DNA of 45,492 bases, taken from assembly GCA_016795565.1 (NCBI GenBank), contig JAEUGW010000029.1, forward strand, positions 1 through 45,492. The letters are read 5' to 3'. The translations under genes were made by a program, and so were the position numbers. How positions within the stretch are numbered: position 1 is the stretch's first letter; each line of letters starts with the position of its first letter. The notes beneath the pieces are model-generated. The model saw only the letters and a list, made by a program, of their open reading frames with translations. It did not search any database and was not told the origin of the DNA. Origin of the DNA: Opitutaceae bacterium. Lineage in GTDB: Bacteria > Verrucomicrobiota > Verrucomicrobiia > Opitutales > Opitutaceae. Below, piece after piece: positions 1 to 7,509 of the stretch.

Positions 1-450
1 GATGCAGTCGAAGCAGCGCATGAGCGTGTTTCCCAGCGGTGCAGTGAGCCAAATCCAACTGCAATGCAGTAGGAAATCTCCATGTGACGCAGAAGTTTAG
101 CCCACGCAGTCGGCGATTCTACTGCATCGTTCCGGCTAAGAATTCGTAGGTATCCATAAGCGTGTGTGTGGTCAAGTGGCCTAACAGTGTTATTCGCCCA
201 AACTCGCTGGGGGCTGTTTCGGGCGGTTCATGGGCGGGATTGTCCGTTTAAGTTGCTCAAAGACAAGGCCGGAGGTTTATGCTTTGGCTTTTGCGGTTCC
301 GGCAAGCTGCCGGCCCAAGCCAAATGGGTTGGTGTTTAACCGGCAGCCAAGCCCAGGGATGAACGGCTGCCGCTGAGCTTTCCTCAAGGAGTGCAAGCAG
401 CGGCACGCTGAGCCCTTGCAGTCTAATCCGAAACGATGCAGTCGGGAAAT

Positions 451-508
451 GTGGGAGCGAGCTTTCTCGCGACTATTGGGGCGATGTCGCGAGCAAGCTC
501 GCTCCCAC
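451..508. repeat. REP-like inverted repeat
   Basis: The arms at 451-473 and 486-508 are inverted copies matching at 22 of 23 positions around a 12-base loop. Each arm begins GTGGGAGCGAGCTT and ends near CTCGCGAC, which resembles REP sequences well known from Pseudomonas and seen in other phyla. The two short open frames crossing it are translations of the palindrome and not genes. Confidence 0.75.
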
Positions 509-702
509 AGTCTGGCACTGAAAGGTGAACGGAAGCTCGATTGCAAAGCAGGTGGGCTCCTGTTTTCAACAGCAGGTCATCTGTGGTTGAATGCGTCCTG
601 CTGCATCATTCCGGCTGATAGATGACAAACGTGGTTCCTCGCTACTTCCAGTGGGTAAATGGGGGTGCTGCCCAAACCACGGAGCGGGTGTAACCACTCA
701 TG

Positions 703-907
703 GATTTCGTCAAAGGCGAAATCTACAGGGTGCCCTTCGGCTGATCGCCTCCGGATAGATTCAAGGCGCCCGCTAATCGCGGGCGTATTACGGCGAGCCC
801 TTGATCACAGACCGGGCAAAAAGCCGGCGATTAGCCGGTCCCCGAAGCCCACGGGCGGAGACGATTAGTCGGAGCACACCTCCAAGGATTCATCTCTTGA
901 TGAATCC
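703..907. other. Cluster of hairpins, candidate structured RNA
   Basis: Four perfect stems follow one another. They are 703-709 with 717-723 (7 bp), 767-773 with 779-785 (7 bp, loop TAATC), 824-828 with 834-838 (5 bp, loop GATTA) and 886-894 with 899-907 (9 bp, loop TCTT). The loops of the second and third hairpins are exact complements, so a loop-loop contact is possible. A weaker three-pair stem at 860-870 again shows GATTA in its loop. There is no clear promoter or U-tract and I do not recognise an RNA family; tmRNA and RNase P signatures are absent. Confidence 0.35.
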
Positions 908-1065
908 ATTAGTGGTTCCAACCCGTCTGGCATCGGGCACTGACGCGGACCTTTGCCCACTGAAAACAGTGAAGAACCACAAACGTCCCATGAGTATGGA
1001 GCGCCCGTATCCGTTGCACCCCCGGCTCCGGCCCTATTGAGCCTTGCCCAAAGAAATTACGTTTT

Positions 1066-1143
1066 CTGTCATCGCGAGGTGCGCGAAGCGCGCCGTGGCG
1101 ATCCAGCTGGATTGCTTCGTCGTTTCACTCCTCGCAATGACAG
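1066..1143. repeat. Dispersed inverted repeat (TCATTGCGAGG type)
   Basis: The left arm (1066-1106) begins CTGTCATCGCGAGG. The right arm (1107-1143) ends CTCGCAATGACAG, and the two are imperfect inverted copies meeting at CCAGCTGG. The unit resembles the widespread intergenic TCATTGCGAGGAGCG repeat found in many bacterial phyla. It is non-coding. Confidence 0.7.
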
Positions 1144-1170
1144 ACGGGGGTAACTTCTTTTGGGAAGTCG

Positions 1171-1211
1171 CAATAGATGACAAAGTCGGGTGGGGAGTTT
1201 GTCATCTATTG
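1171..1211. repeat. 14-bp perfect inverted repeat
   Basis: CAATAGATGACAAA at 1171-1184 is matched by its exact complement at 1198-1211, with a 13-base loop. A related ATAGATGACAAA also occurs near 620-631 in the same gene-free region. The function is unknown. It could be a terminator-like hairpin, but it lacks a clear U-tract. Confidence 0.6.
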
Positions 1212-1246
1212 AGATTCGCGTAATAGACAGACGCTCGTGTTTCCAA

Positions 1247-1322
1247 AGGTAGGGCGGGGCGGCTCGCCCCGCCGCGAATAGGATATCGCGCTCCCGGCGC
1301 ACCGGGCCGGTGCGCCCTACCT
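1247..1322. repeat. Paired-hairpin (BIME-like) element
   Basis: The outer arms AGGTAGGGCG (1247-1256) and CGCCCTACCT (1313-1322) are perfect complements. Inside lie two smaller hairpins: GCGGGGC with GCCCCGC at 1254-1272, and GGCGCACC with GGTGCGCC at 1296-1316. This head-to-head pair of hairpins has the same architecture as the elements at 8436, 15442 and 24789 but a different sequence. It lies about 100 bp upstream of the MFS gene. Confidence 0.7.
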
Positions 1323-1429
1323 GTCAGTCTGATAGCGAGGCTCAATAATAGACTACCAAGGTTCGGATGGAAATGGGCGGAGTTACGTGGGTTGACGGGG
1401 CGGGTGGCTTCGGGCTTATCGGAGGGCGC

Positions 1430-2575
1430 GTGTCCTCTCCCGTGCCCAATTCCGAGTCGCTGCGGCGCGTCTATTGGACGGCGTTCATCGGGCTGTTTTT
1501 CGATTACTACGATCTCTACCTGTTCATCTACCTGGAGAAGGTGCTGGCGGGGGAGTTTGCGCTGACGGCGGCCCAGAGCGGCTGGCTGCAGTTCACGGGC
1601 CTCGCCGGCGTCGGGCTGGGGGCGCTGGTGTTCGGTTACCTGGCGGACCGGTTGGGCCGCGGCCGGATGATGCTGGTGGTGTTCGGGGTGTATGTCGCGG
1701 GCATCGCGGGGCTGAGCCTGGCGTGGAGCTTCGGGAGCCTGCTGGCTTTTCGCCTGCTGGCATCGCTCTCGCTCGGGGCGGAGTGGGGCATCAGCCACAC
1801 CTACTTGGCGGAACGGGTGGACGGGGAGCGGCGCTATCGCCTCTCGGCCCTGCTGCAGTTCGCGATCCTGGGCGGGTTGCTGGCGGCGCTGATGTCGCGG
1901 TATGTGCTGCCGGTGGCGGGCTGGCGGTGGCTGTTCGCCGGTTCGATCGTGCCGATCGTGCTGCTGTCGGGGTGGCGGTGGGCGGCCTTGCGGCACCGGG
2001 AGGGAGAAGTGCGGAGTGCCGAAACGGCGGATTTGCGGCGCGCTCTGACGGGAAACGGGCGCAGCTTCCTGCTCTGTTTCGGCGTGGCGAGCCTGACCAT
2101 CGCGAGTGGCACCATGAATGTTTTTTATGCGAAGGAGCTGCCCCAAGGGCCGCTCTACACGGTGTTGTTCTGGGGCAGCGTGGCGCCGGGGATGTTACTG
2201 GGCGCCTGGGTGGTGCGACGGTGGGGCGTGGCGCGGGCGCTGAAACTTTACGCCGGGGGGCTGGTGACACTGTCGGCCGGGGCGTGGCTGAGCGGTTCGG
2301 CGCGGGCGGGGCTGGTGTTCGCCGTGGTTTTGCCGCTGTTCAACGGGATTCCGTTCGGGCTGATGGGGGCGTGGTTCAATGAGGTTTTTGGCGCGTATCG
2401 CACGATGTTGTCGGGCGCGGCCTACAATCTCGGGCGCATCCTGGCCGGGTTCGCCCCGGTGCTGATCGTCGCGCTCGGCCTGCACGGGAACGGGCGCTAT
2501 TTCCTGTTCAGTGCGCTGCTGGGGCTGGGGGTGTGGGGATTAGCGGCGATAATGGCGCGCGGCACCCGGGCCTGA
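1430..2575 (+). CDS. Major facilitator superfamily transporter
   Basis: An integral inner-membrane secondary transporter of 381 residues with about twelve hydrophobic segments. TM1 (IGLFFDYYDLYLF) holds charged and aromatic residues as in metabolite:proton symporters. The loop after TM2, GYLADRLGRGRMM, is the MFS signature (G-x-L-A-D-R-x-G-R). The substrate cannot be read from the sequence. I chose the GTG at 1430, preceded by GGAGG at 1421-1425, because it puts TM1 about 15 residues from the start. An in-frame ATG at 1367, with AAGG five bases upstream, would add 21 glycine-rich residues and cannot be excluded. It stands alone, with a BIME-like repeat upstream and the TonB-like gene 47 bp downstream. 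Confidence 0.82.
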   Translation: MSSPVPNSESLRRVYWTAFIGLFFDYYDLYLFIYLEKVLAGEFALTAAQSGWLQFTGLAGVGLGALVFGYLADRLGRGRMMLVVFGVYVAGIAGLSLAWSFGSLLAFRLLASLSLGAEWGISHTYLAERVDGERRYRLSALLQFAILGGLLAALMSRYVLPVAGWRWLFAGSIVPIVLLSGWRWAALRHREGEVRSAETADLRRALTGNGRSFLLCFGVASLTIASGTMNVFYAKELPQGPLYTVLFWGSVAPGMLLGAWVVRRWGVARALKLYAGGLVTLSAGAWLSGSARAGLVFAVVLPLFNGIPFGLMGAWFNEVFGAYRTMLSGAAYNLGRILAGFAPVLIVALGLHGNGRYFLFSALLGLGVWGLAAIMARGTRA

Positions 2576-2622
2576 CCCATTGTTTTCCGGGCGGGCCGGG
2601 AGTATATTCCCGGCACAAAGCC

Positions 2623-3360
2623 ATGAAAACTCCAACCACGACACTGGCGCAACTTTGCGCCGTCGCGGTGCTGGCCGCACCGCTTGCGCTCTTCGGAGCG
2701 ACGCAGGAAGAGGTGAAGATCATGGAGGAGCTGAACCTGACCAAGTATGTTGAGCCGGTGTTTCCCACCATGGTGCGCTACGAGGGGGTGGTGGAGGGGG
2801 CCGTCGCCCTCGCCGTGAGCCGGAATGCCTCCGGCGAGCCCGAGGACATCCTTGTGCTGTCGGCCACGCATCGCGGGCTGGGCGAGGCGGCGGTCGACGC
2901 CGTCCGGCAGTGGCGGTTTGCGCCGACGGATGCGGGTCGCGCACCGGCCGCGCGCACCGTGCGGCTCGCCTTCCGGCTGCAGGGAGTGGTGGTCCTGCCT
3001 TACGGCAAGAATCACCAGAGCGAGCTGACGGCGGAGCAGACCGGCACACAGCTGCGGCGCGAGGTCAGGGTGCCGCAACTGCAGGCGCTGGCGCGCCAGC
3101 CCAAGGCGCTGGCGCAGCCGATGCCCGCGTATCCGGCGGCCCTGGTGGCGCGCGGCGAGGAAGGCACGGCGAGCGTGCGGTTCTACGTGGACGAGGACGG
3201 CCGCGTGCGCCTGCCCGAGGTGCTGGAGGCCAGCGCGCCGGAGTTCGGCGCGGCGGCGGTGGCGGCGGTGGCCCAGTGGCGCTACGAACCGCCGATCCAC
3301 GGCGGCCGCACGGTCGTGGCGGCGGACAACTGGGCCTTCAAGTTTGCCGCGTTGAATTGA
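2623..3360 (+). CDS. Exported protein with two TonB C-terminal-like domains
   Basis: 245 residues. An N-terminal signal peptide (MKTPTTTLAQLCAVAVLAAP, then LALFGA) is followed by two repeated domains of the TonB C-terminal fold. The first, about residues 35-120, carries VEPVFPTMVRYEG and ends AVRQWRFAPT. The second, about residues 160-240, carries PMPAYPAALVARGEEG, DEDGRV and AVAQWRYEPP. These are the usual P-x-(Y/F)-P...G and W-x-(F/Y)-x-P landmarks. There is no proline-rich linker and no evident membrane anchor, so it is unlikely to be a true energy-transducing TonB. A periplasmic interaction or scaffold role is more likely. The ATG at 2623 gives a clean signal peptide. It converges with the permease gene that ends at 3418. 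Confidence 0.75.
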   Translation: MKTPTTTLAQLCAVAVLAAPLALFGATQEEVKIMEELNLTKYVEPVFPTMVRYEGVVEGAVALAVSRNASGEPEDILVLSATHRGLGEAAVDAVRQWRFAPTDAGRAPAARTVRLAFRLQGVVVLPYGKNHQSELTAEQTGTQLRREVRVPQLQALARQPKALAQPMPAYPAALVARGEEGTASVRFYVDEDGRVRLPEVLEASAPEFGAAAVAAVAQWRYEPPIHGGRTVVAADNWAFKFAALN

Positions 3361-3375
3361 GCCGCGGAGCGCGCT

Positions 3376-3408
3376 GCCCGCCCGCGCCGGGGCTTCGGCA
3401 CGGCGGGC
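3376..3408. terminator. Possible hairpin between convergent genes
   Basis: GCCCGCC (3376-3382) pairs with GGCGGGC (3402-3408) in the 57-bp gap between two converging genes. There is no U-tract on either strand, so a factor-independent terminator is only a weak suggestion. Confidence 0.25.
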
Positions 3409-3417
3409 CGCGCCGCG

Positions 3418-5112
3418 CTACACCCGGAAGATCGCCCCGAGCTTCTTGCCGAGCAGGATGGTCATGCCGGCGATGGTGATGCCAAGGAACGCCATCGCCC
3501 AGACGCCGAGGGCGGAGGCGATGAACTTGCCGTCGCCGAGCAGCTGGAAGAGCTCGTAGATGGCCTTGGTGATCGGGTAATAGAGCTGCTTCTGCGCGAG
3601 GATGAGCGAGTCGGACACCTCGAGCATGGCGAAGGAGAAGGCGAGCAGGCCGCCGGCGATGAGGTTGGCGACGATGAGTGGCAGCGTGATCTTGAACACG
3701 GCCTTGAGCGGCGGGCAGCCGAGGTTCTGCGCCGCCTCCTCGAGCGTCTCGCTGGTCTGCTGGAAGCCGGCCGCCGCCGAGCGGACCACGTAGGGCAGGC
3801 GCCGCACCGAGTAGGCGATGATGAGCAGGATGGTCGGGTCGCGCACGGGATTGATGAAGGCGAAGAACTTCCCGTCCTGGCTCATGGCGAGATAGCCGAA
3901 GGCGAGCACGAGGCCGGGCACGGCCAGCGGCATCATGGCGAGGAAATCGAGGATCTGCCGGCCCATGATCTTCGAGCGGACGATCACGTAGGCCAGCGCG
4001 ATGCCGAGCACGAGGTCGATGAGGGTGGCGACGCTGGCGTATTTGAGGCTGTTGGCGATGGCCGGCACCGTGAGGTCGTGGCCGAGGGCGATCTCGAAGT
4101 TGTGCAGGTTGAAGTTCTTTGGCAGCACGCTGGCATACCAGTCGCTCGAGAAGGCCACGAGCACGACGCCGAGATGGGGCAGCACGGCGAGGAAGGTGAT
4201 GCCGCCGAAGAGGGCGGTGCAGAACCACGCGCGGGCGCGCGGGAGCGGCTGCGGGCCACCCGCGGAGGTGGCCTTGGCCATCATGGCGTAGCTGTCGCGG
4301 CCAAACAGGCCCTTGCCCAGGGCGTAGAAGGCGACGGAACTGAACAGCATCACGGCGACCAGCGCGTAGGGGAACGGGTTGCCGCCAATGTCCTTCAGGC
4401 CGTAGAAAATCTGCACCGAGGTGACACGGGCATAGTCGAAGATCAGTGCCACGCCGAGGTCGGTGAAGGCCCAGATGAAAACTATGGTGCCGCCGGCGAA
4501 GAGACCGGACTTGATGAGGGGCAGGGTGATCTTGAAAAAGCGGCGCAGGCCGGTGCAGCCGAGATTCTCGGCGGCCTCCTCCATGGCCGGGTCGATGTTG
4601 GCGAGGGCCGCGACGGCGTTGAGGTAGATGATGGGGTAGAGGCTGAAGGCGTTGACGAGGGCGATGCCGAGAAACTGGTTCGCGCCGAGCCAGTCGAAGG
4701 TCCAGCCCTCGGGCCGCAGGCCGAGGTCAATGATGAGGGCGTTGAGCGCGCCGTATTGCCCGAGGATCTGCTTGATGCCGATGGCGCCGACGAAGGGCGG
4801 CAGGATCATCGGCACGAGGATGAGCGAGCCGAGGAAGCCCTTGCCCGGAAACAGAAACCGGTCCGACACGAACGCCAGGGGCAGGGCGATCAGCAGCGCG
4901 AAGGTGGTGGTCGTAAGCGCCAGCAGGAAGGAATTGGCCAGGCCGCCGAGGTAGATCGGGTCGGTGAGCAGCGAGCCGAGATAGGCGAAGGTCAGCTTGC
5001 CGTCGGCGTCGATGAACCCGCCCTTCAGGATCTGGATGATGGGCCAGATGAAGAAGGCGCAAAAAAACAGCAGCGTGAAGCTGAAGACTGCGCGGGCGAA
5101 ATTCCTCGACAT
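3418..5112 (-). CDS. Iron-type ABC transporter permease (fused double domain)
   Basis: A 564-residue inner-membrane protein with two successive BPD_transp_1 domains, like FbpB/ThiP-type ferric-iron permeases. It has about twelve membrane segments. Each half has an EAA loop: EEAAENLGCTGLRRFFKITLP in the first and a matching EEAAQNLGCPPLKAVFKITLP in the second. These loops contact the cognate ATPase. No binding protein or ATPase of the FbpA/FbpC type lies nearby. It is downstream of mntR on the same strand, 62 bp from that gene's stop, so it is probably co-transcribed with mntR and may be under its control. The start is the ATG at 5112, directly before SRNFARAVFSFTLLFF. Upstream codons in this frame read through the gap and look non-coding. 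Cargo (Fe3+ or another metal) is inferred from family only. Confidence 0.85.
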   Translation of the reverse strand: MSRNFARAVFSFTLLFFCAFFIWPIIQILKGGFIDADGKLTFAYLGSLLTDPIYLGGLANSFLLALTTTTFALLIALPLAFVSDRFLFPGKGFLGSLILVPMILPPFVGAIGIKQILGQYGALNALIIDLGLRPEGWTFDWLGANQFLGIALVNAFSLYPIIYLNAVAALANIDPAMEEAAENLGCTGLRRFFKITLPLIKSGLFAGGTIVFIWAFTDLGVALIFDYARVTSVQIFYGLKDIGGNPFPYALVAVMLFSSVAFYALGKGLFGRDSYAMMAKATSAGGPQPLPRARAWFCTALFGGITFLAVLPHLGVVLVAFSSDWYASVLPKNFNLHNFEIALGHDLTVPAIANSLKYASVATLIDLVLGIALAYVIVRSKIMGRQILDFLAMMPLAVPGLVLAFGYLAMSQDGKFFAFINPVRDPTILLIIAYSVRRLPYVVRSAAAGFQQTSETLEEAAQNLGCPPLKAVFKITLPLIVANLIAGGLLAFSFAMLEVSDSLILAQKQLYYPITKAIYELFQLLGDGKFIASALGVWAMAFLGITIAGMTILLGKKLGAIFRV

Positions 5113-5174
5113 GCACCGCTGAATGCCCGGCGCCCCCGCCCGAGACAAGAAGGAAGCGGCCGCGACCGGCCTGC

Positions 5175-5624
5175 CTACCGGTGGGTGTGCCGGGCCAGGG
5201 CCGCCAGCGTCTCGGGGCTGACGTGGTGCTCGATGCCTTCGGCGTCGATCTCGGCGATTTTCTCGGAAATTCCCAGGGAGCGGAGGAAGGCGACGACCAC
5301 CCGGTGCCGGTGCTGGCATTCCTCCGCCAGCTTGAGGCCCGTCGGGGTCAGGAAGATGGCCCGGTAGGGCTGCACCGACACGAAACCCTCGCGCTGGAGG
5401 CGGGCCAGGGTGCGGTTGACCGTCACATGGGTCACGCCCAGCCGCCGGGCGAGGTCAACCACCCGGGCCTCGCCCTGCGAGGCGGAGAGATCGGCGATGG
5501 CCTCCACGTAATCCTCGGCGGTTTCCGAGGCGTGCTCCCGGCGCGTCTGGCGCAGGCTCTCGGCCTGGAGGGCCGAGGGGCGCACGGCTTTGGCGGCGGG
5601 GCGGAGGGGTTTTTTCACAGGCAC
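5175..5624 (-). CDS. mntR: Manganese-responsive regulator MntR (DtxR family)
   Basis: A cytoplasmic metalloregulator of about 149 residues. It contains the winged helix-turn-helix (GEARVVDLARRLGVTHVTVN...LQREGFV) and the wing segment YRAIFLTPTGLKLAEEC. The metal-binding and dimerisation part has RHRVVVAFL, then DAEGIEHHVSPETL. These match the layout of Escherichia coli MntR, including the E-x-x-H-H segment. No SH3 domain follows, as expected for MntR rather than DtxR/IdeR. I use the GTG at 5624. An alternative TTG at 5654 would add ten residues and put the start 13 bp from the palindromic operator. It is divergent from the metal-uptake operon, with the operator between them, so autoregulation is likely. 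The fused permease follows on the same strand. Confidence 0.87.
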   Translation of the reverse strand: MPVKKPLRPAAKAVRPSALQAESLRQTRREHASETAEDYVEAIADLSASQGEARVVDLARRLGVTHVTVNRTLARLQREGFVSVQPYRAIFLTPTGLKLAEECQHRHRVVVAFLRSLGISEKIAEIDAEGIEHHVSPETLAALARHTHR

Positions 5625-5667
5625 GCAGCATGGAAGCCACGGCGGGCTTGACAAGTCGAGCTCAAAG

Positions 5668-5683
5668 TGTAGCCAAGGCTACA
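5668..5683. promoter_or_regulatory. MntR-box-like operator palindrome
   Basis: TGTAGCCAAGGCTACA is a perfect 16-bp palindrome in the mntR / metal-operon divergent region. Its core TAGC...AAGGCTA closely resembles the E. coli MntR box (TAGCAAAGGCTA). It lies five bases upstream of a TATAAT on the plus strand, where bound MntR would block the rightward promoter. It is also within about 45-60 bp of the mntR start. The assignment combines the sequence with the presence of mntR next to it. Confidence 0.8.
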
Positions 5684-5688
5684 TTGTG

Positions 5689-5694
5689 TATAAT
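5689..5694 (+). promoter_or_regulatory. Consensus -10 element of the metal operon
   Basis: A perfect TATAAT. No good -35 hexamer is seen 17 bp upstream, because that position overlaps the MntR box. Transcription would begin near 5701 and run through the gene remnant at 5731-5847 into the barrel gene at 5853. Confidence 0.5.
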
Positions 5695-5730
5695 TTCCTA
5701 CAAAATGACGCGCGGCACGCGCCGCCGCCG

Positions 5731-5847
5731 GCCGGGTTCGCCGATGCGCGCTGGCCCAACGAACAGCTCGACCTCGGTTGCAACTTTGGCGTCACCCACT
5801 CCGCCCCTGATTACCAGCCGTTCATCGGTTTCTCCCGCCGTTTCTAA
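5731..5847 (+). pseudogene. C-terminal remnant of an outer-membrane barrel gene
   Basis: The frame ending at TAA 5845-5847 reads AGFADARWPNEQLDLG, then CNFGVTHSAPDYQPFIGFSR and a final RF. This is the typical last strand pair of Phenol_MetA_deg-type (PF13557) outer-membrane barrels, with D-x-G-x-N-x-G-x-T, APD and a terminal phenylalanine. No start codon or N-terminal part is present; upstream in this frame the sequence runs into the mntR promoter. It therefore looks like the tail of a deleted gene, six bases before the start of an intact gene of the same general type. The deletion could have placed mntR's control region in front of the uptake operon. Confidence 0.6.
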
Positions 5848-5852
5848 TCCCC

Positions 5853-6611
5853 ATGAAGATACTTCTCCGCCTCGCCTTGCTTTGCGCCGCCTGCGCCAGC
5901 AGCCGGTTGCCGGCCCAGATCACCGAATCTCCCGTCACGGTGCAGCCGGGGCGCTTCCTCCTGGAGGTGGACGCGCTCTCGCTCACGATCGACCGGGAGC
6001 CCGGCCTGAAATACACGGCCTTCGGGGCGGCTTCGACCTTCCTCACGACCGGGGTCACCTCGCGGCTCGATGTGCAGGTGGGCGCCCAACTCTATCTCAG
6101 CCAGAAGTTCGACGCGGCCGGCCTCACCGAGCGCACGAGCGGCGTGGGCGACGTCTACCTGCGCGCCAAATACCGATTCTATGAATCGGACGACACCTAC
6201 ACGGCCATTGCTGTGCTGCCCTACGTGAAGATTCCGACCAACTCCGGCGGCGTGGGCAACGATGCGGTCGAGGGCGGCGTCATCGTGCCGTTCCAGACCC
6301 AGTTGATCGGCGGCTTCGATTTCGCGGCAATGGCCGAGCTGGCCCTGGTGCGCAACGCGGGCAACGACGGGCATGACGGTCACTGGTTTGTCTCCGCCTA
6401 CCTGAGCCGCCACATCCTCAAGGCCATCGGCGTTTACGGCGAGGCGGCCGTCGCGAAGTCCACAGGCGGCGAACCCTGGGAGGGCACGGTGGGTTTCGGT
6501 GCCACGCTAAAAATCTCGGAACACGCCTGGTGGGACTTCGCGGTTTACAAGGGCATCTCGCGCGGCGCGGCCGACTGGAACCAGGTGCTCCGTTTCAACC
6601 TCGGTTTCTAA
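5853..6611 (+). CDS. Outer-membrane beta-barrel protein (transporter/MetA-like)
   Basis: 252 residues with a signal peptide (MKILLRLALLCAACASS, cleavage likely after LPAQ). Alternating beta strands follow, ending in a terminal phenylalanine (FNLGF) typical of barrels recognised by the BAM machinery. GVGDVYLRAKYRFY at about residues 97-110 and VLPYVKIPT at about 122-130 are hallmarks of the Phenol_MetA_deg/transporter family. As first gene behind the MntR-box promoter, four bases before the metal-binding protein gene, it could be the outer-membrane entry route for the metal. That role is inferred from context, since the family has many poorly defined members. Confidence 0.7.
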   Translation: MKILLRLALLCAACASSRLPAQITESPVTVQPGRFLLEVDALSLTIDREPGLKYTAFGAASTFLTTGVTSRLDVQVGAQLYLSQKFDAAGLTERTSGVGDVYLRAKYRFYESDDTYTAIAVLPYVKIPTNSGGVGNDAVEGGVIVPFQTQLIGGFDFAAMAELALVRNAGNDGHDGHWFVSAYLSRHILKAIGVYGEAAVAKSTGGEPWEGTVGFGATLKISEHAWWDFAVYKGISRGAADWNQVLRFNLGF

Positions 6612-6615
6612 CCGC

Positions 6616-7509
6616 ATGAAGACATCCCATCTCCTCAAGACGGTGCTGCTCGGGGCGGCACTGGTCGCCGTGGCGGCCGCGGCGGCGGAAAAGAAGCGCA
6701 TCGTGACGACCTTCACCATCATCCAGGACATGGCGCAGAACGTCGCCGGGGAGGCAGCGATCGTGGAGTCCATCACCAAGCCCGGTGCCGAGATCCACGG
6801 CTATGAGCCGACGCCACAGGACATCGTCAAGGCCCAGAAAGCCGACCTCGTTCTGTGGAACGGGCTCAACCTCGAGCGCTGGTTCGAGAAGTTCTTCGGC
6901 AACCTGCGCGGCGTGCCCGGCGTGGTGCTCACCGAGGGCATCACGCCCATCGGCATCGGGGAGGGGCCCTACACGGGCAAGCCCAACCCCCATGCGTGGA
7001 TGTCACCGCGCAACGCCGTCATCTACGTGGAGAACATCCGGCGCGCGCTGGTGCAACTCGACCCGGCCAACGCCGCCACCTACAACGCCAACGCCGCCGC
7101 CTACACCGCGAAGTTTGCCGCCATCGAGGAAACCGTGCGCGTCGAACTGGCCAAGATTCCCGCGCATCACCGCTGGCTGGTGACCAGCGAGGGCGCCTTC
7201 CCCTATCTGGCGCACAACTACGGACTGCAGGAACTCTTCCTCTGGGCCGTCAACGCCGACCAGCAGGGCACGCCCCAGCAGGTGCGCAAGGTCATCGACG
7301 GCGTGCGCGCCCATCGCATCCCGGTCGTCTTCAGCGAGAGCACGGTGAGCGACAAGCCCGCGCGCCAGGTCGCGCAGGAAACCGGTGCGCGCTACGGCGG
7401 CGTGCTGTATGTTGACTCGCTCACCGGCCCCGACGGCCCGGCTCCGACCTACCTGAAGCTCATGGAATACAACGCCCAGGCGATCGTCCGCGGGTTTGCC
7501 GGCAAATGA
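6616..7509 (+). CDS. Metal ABC transporter substrate-binding protein (TroA/MntC/SitA type)
   Basis: A 297-residue cluster-9 solute-binding protein. An N-terminal signal peptide ([20 protein letters not shown], cleavage near AAAA-EKK) directs it to the periplasm. The four expected metal ligands are visible: His in [10 protein letters not shown], His in NPHAWMSP, Glu in [10 protein letters not shown] and Asp in [11 protein letters not shown]. The Glu/Asp pair together with two His fits the Mn2+/Fe2+ group (MntC, SitA, YfeA) better than the three-His zinc group, and no His-rich loop is seen. It overlaps the ATPase start by four bases (ATGA). With the MntR box upstream, manganese is the likeliest cargo. 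Confidence 0.88.
   Translation: MKTSHLLKTVLLGAALVAVAAAAAEKKRIVTTFTIIQDMAQNVAGEAAIVESITKPGAEIHGYEPTPQDIVKAQKADLVLWNGLNLERWFEKFFGNLRGVPGVVLTEGITPIGIGEGPYTGKPNPHAWMSPRNAVIYVENIRRALVQLDPANAATYNANAAAYTAKFAAIEETVRVELAKIPAHHRWLVTSEGAFPYLAHNYGLQELFLWAVNADQQGTPQQVRKVIDGVRAHRIPVVFSESTVSDKPARQVAQETGARYGGVLYVDSLTGPDGPAPTYLKLMEYNAQAIVRGFAGK

Larger units (their letters stand above)
1..1065. other. Gene-free region of atypical composition
   Basis: I see no credible protein gene here. The open frames are short, overlap one another on both strands and resemble no protein family. Base composition looks clearly less GC-rich than the rest of the window. The stretch contains several copies of a motif close to AACGATGCAGT or its complement (near 2, 121, 432 and 601), an inverted repeat at 451-508 and a cluster of hairpins at 703-907, listed separately. 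The mosaic look suggests decayed mobile DNA or an uncharacterised structured RNA locus. Neither can be proved from the sequence alone. Confidence 0.55.

Noticed and set aside
178..260. GCCTAAC resembling an integron attC core
   Set aside because: No matching GTTRRRY partner or proper attC hairpin was found within 150 bp, and there is no integrase or cassette gene.
416..625. Short ORFs sharing WERA-SR and ARSH motifs on both strands
   Set aside because: They are both translations of the same palindromic REP-like sequence at 451-508.
2623..3360. Naming the two-domain protein tonB
   Set aside because: It lacks the N-terminal anchor and proline-rich linker of TonB and is not next to exbB/exbD.
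4078..5367. A 429-codon plus-strand frame opposite the iron-type permease
   Set aside because: Low-complexity acidic translation with no family features. The opposite strand has an unmistakable permease with two EAA loops.
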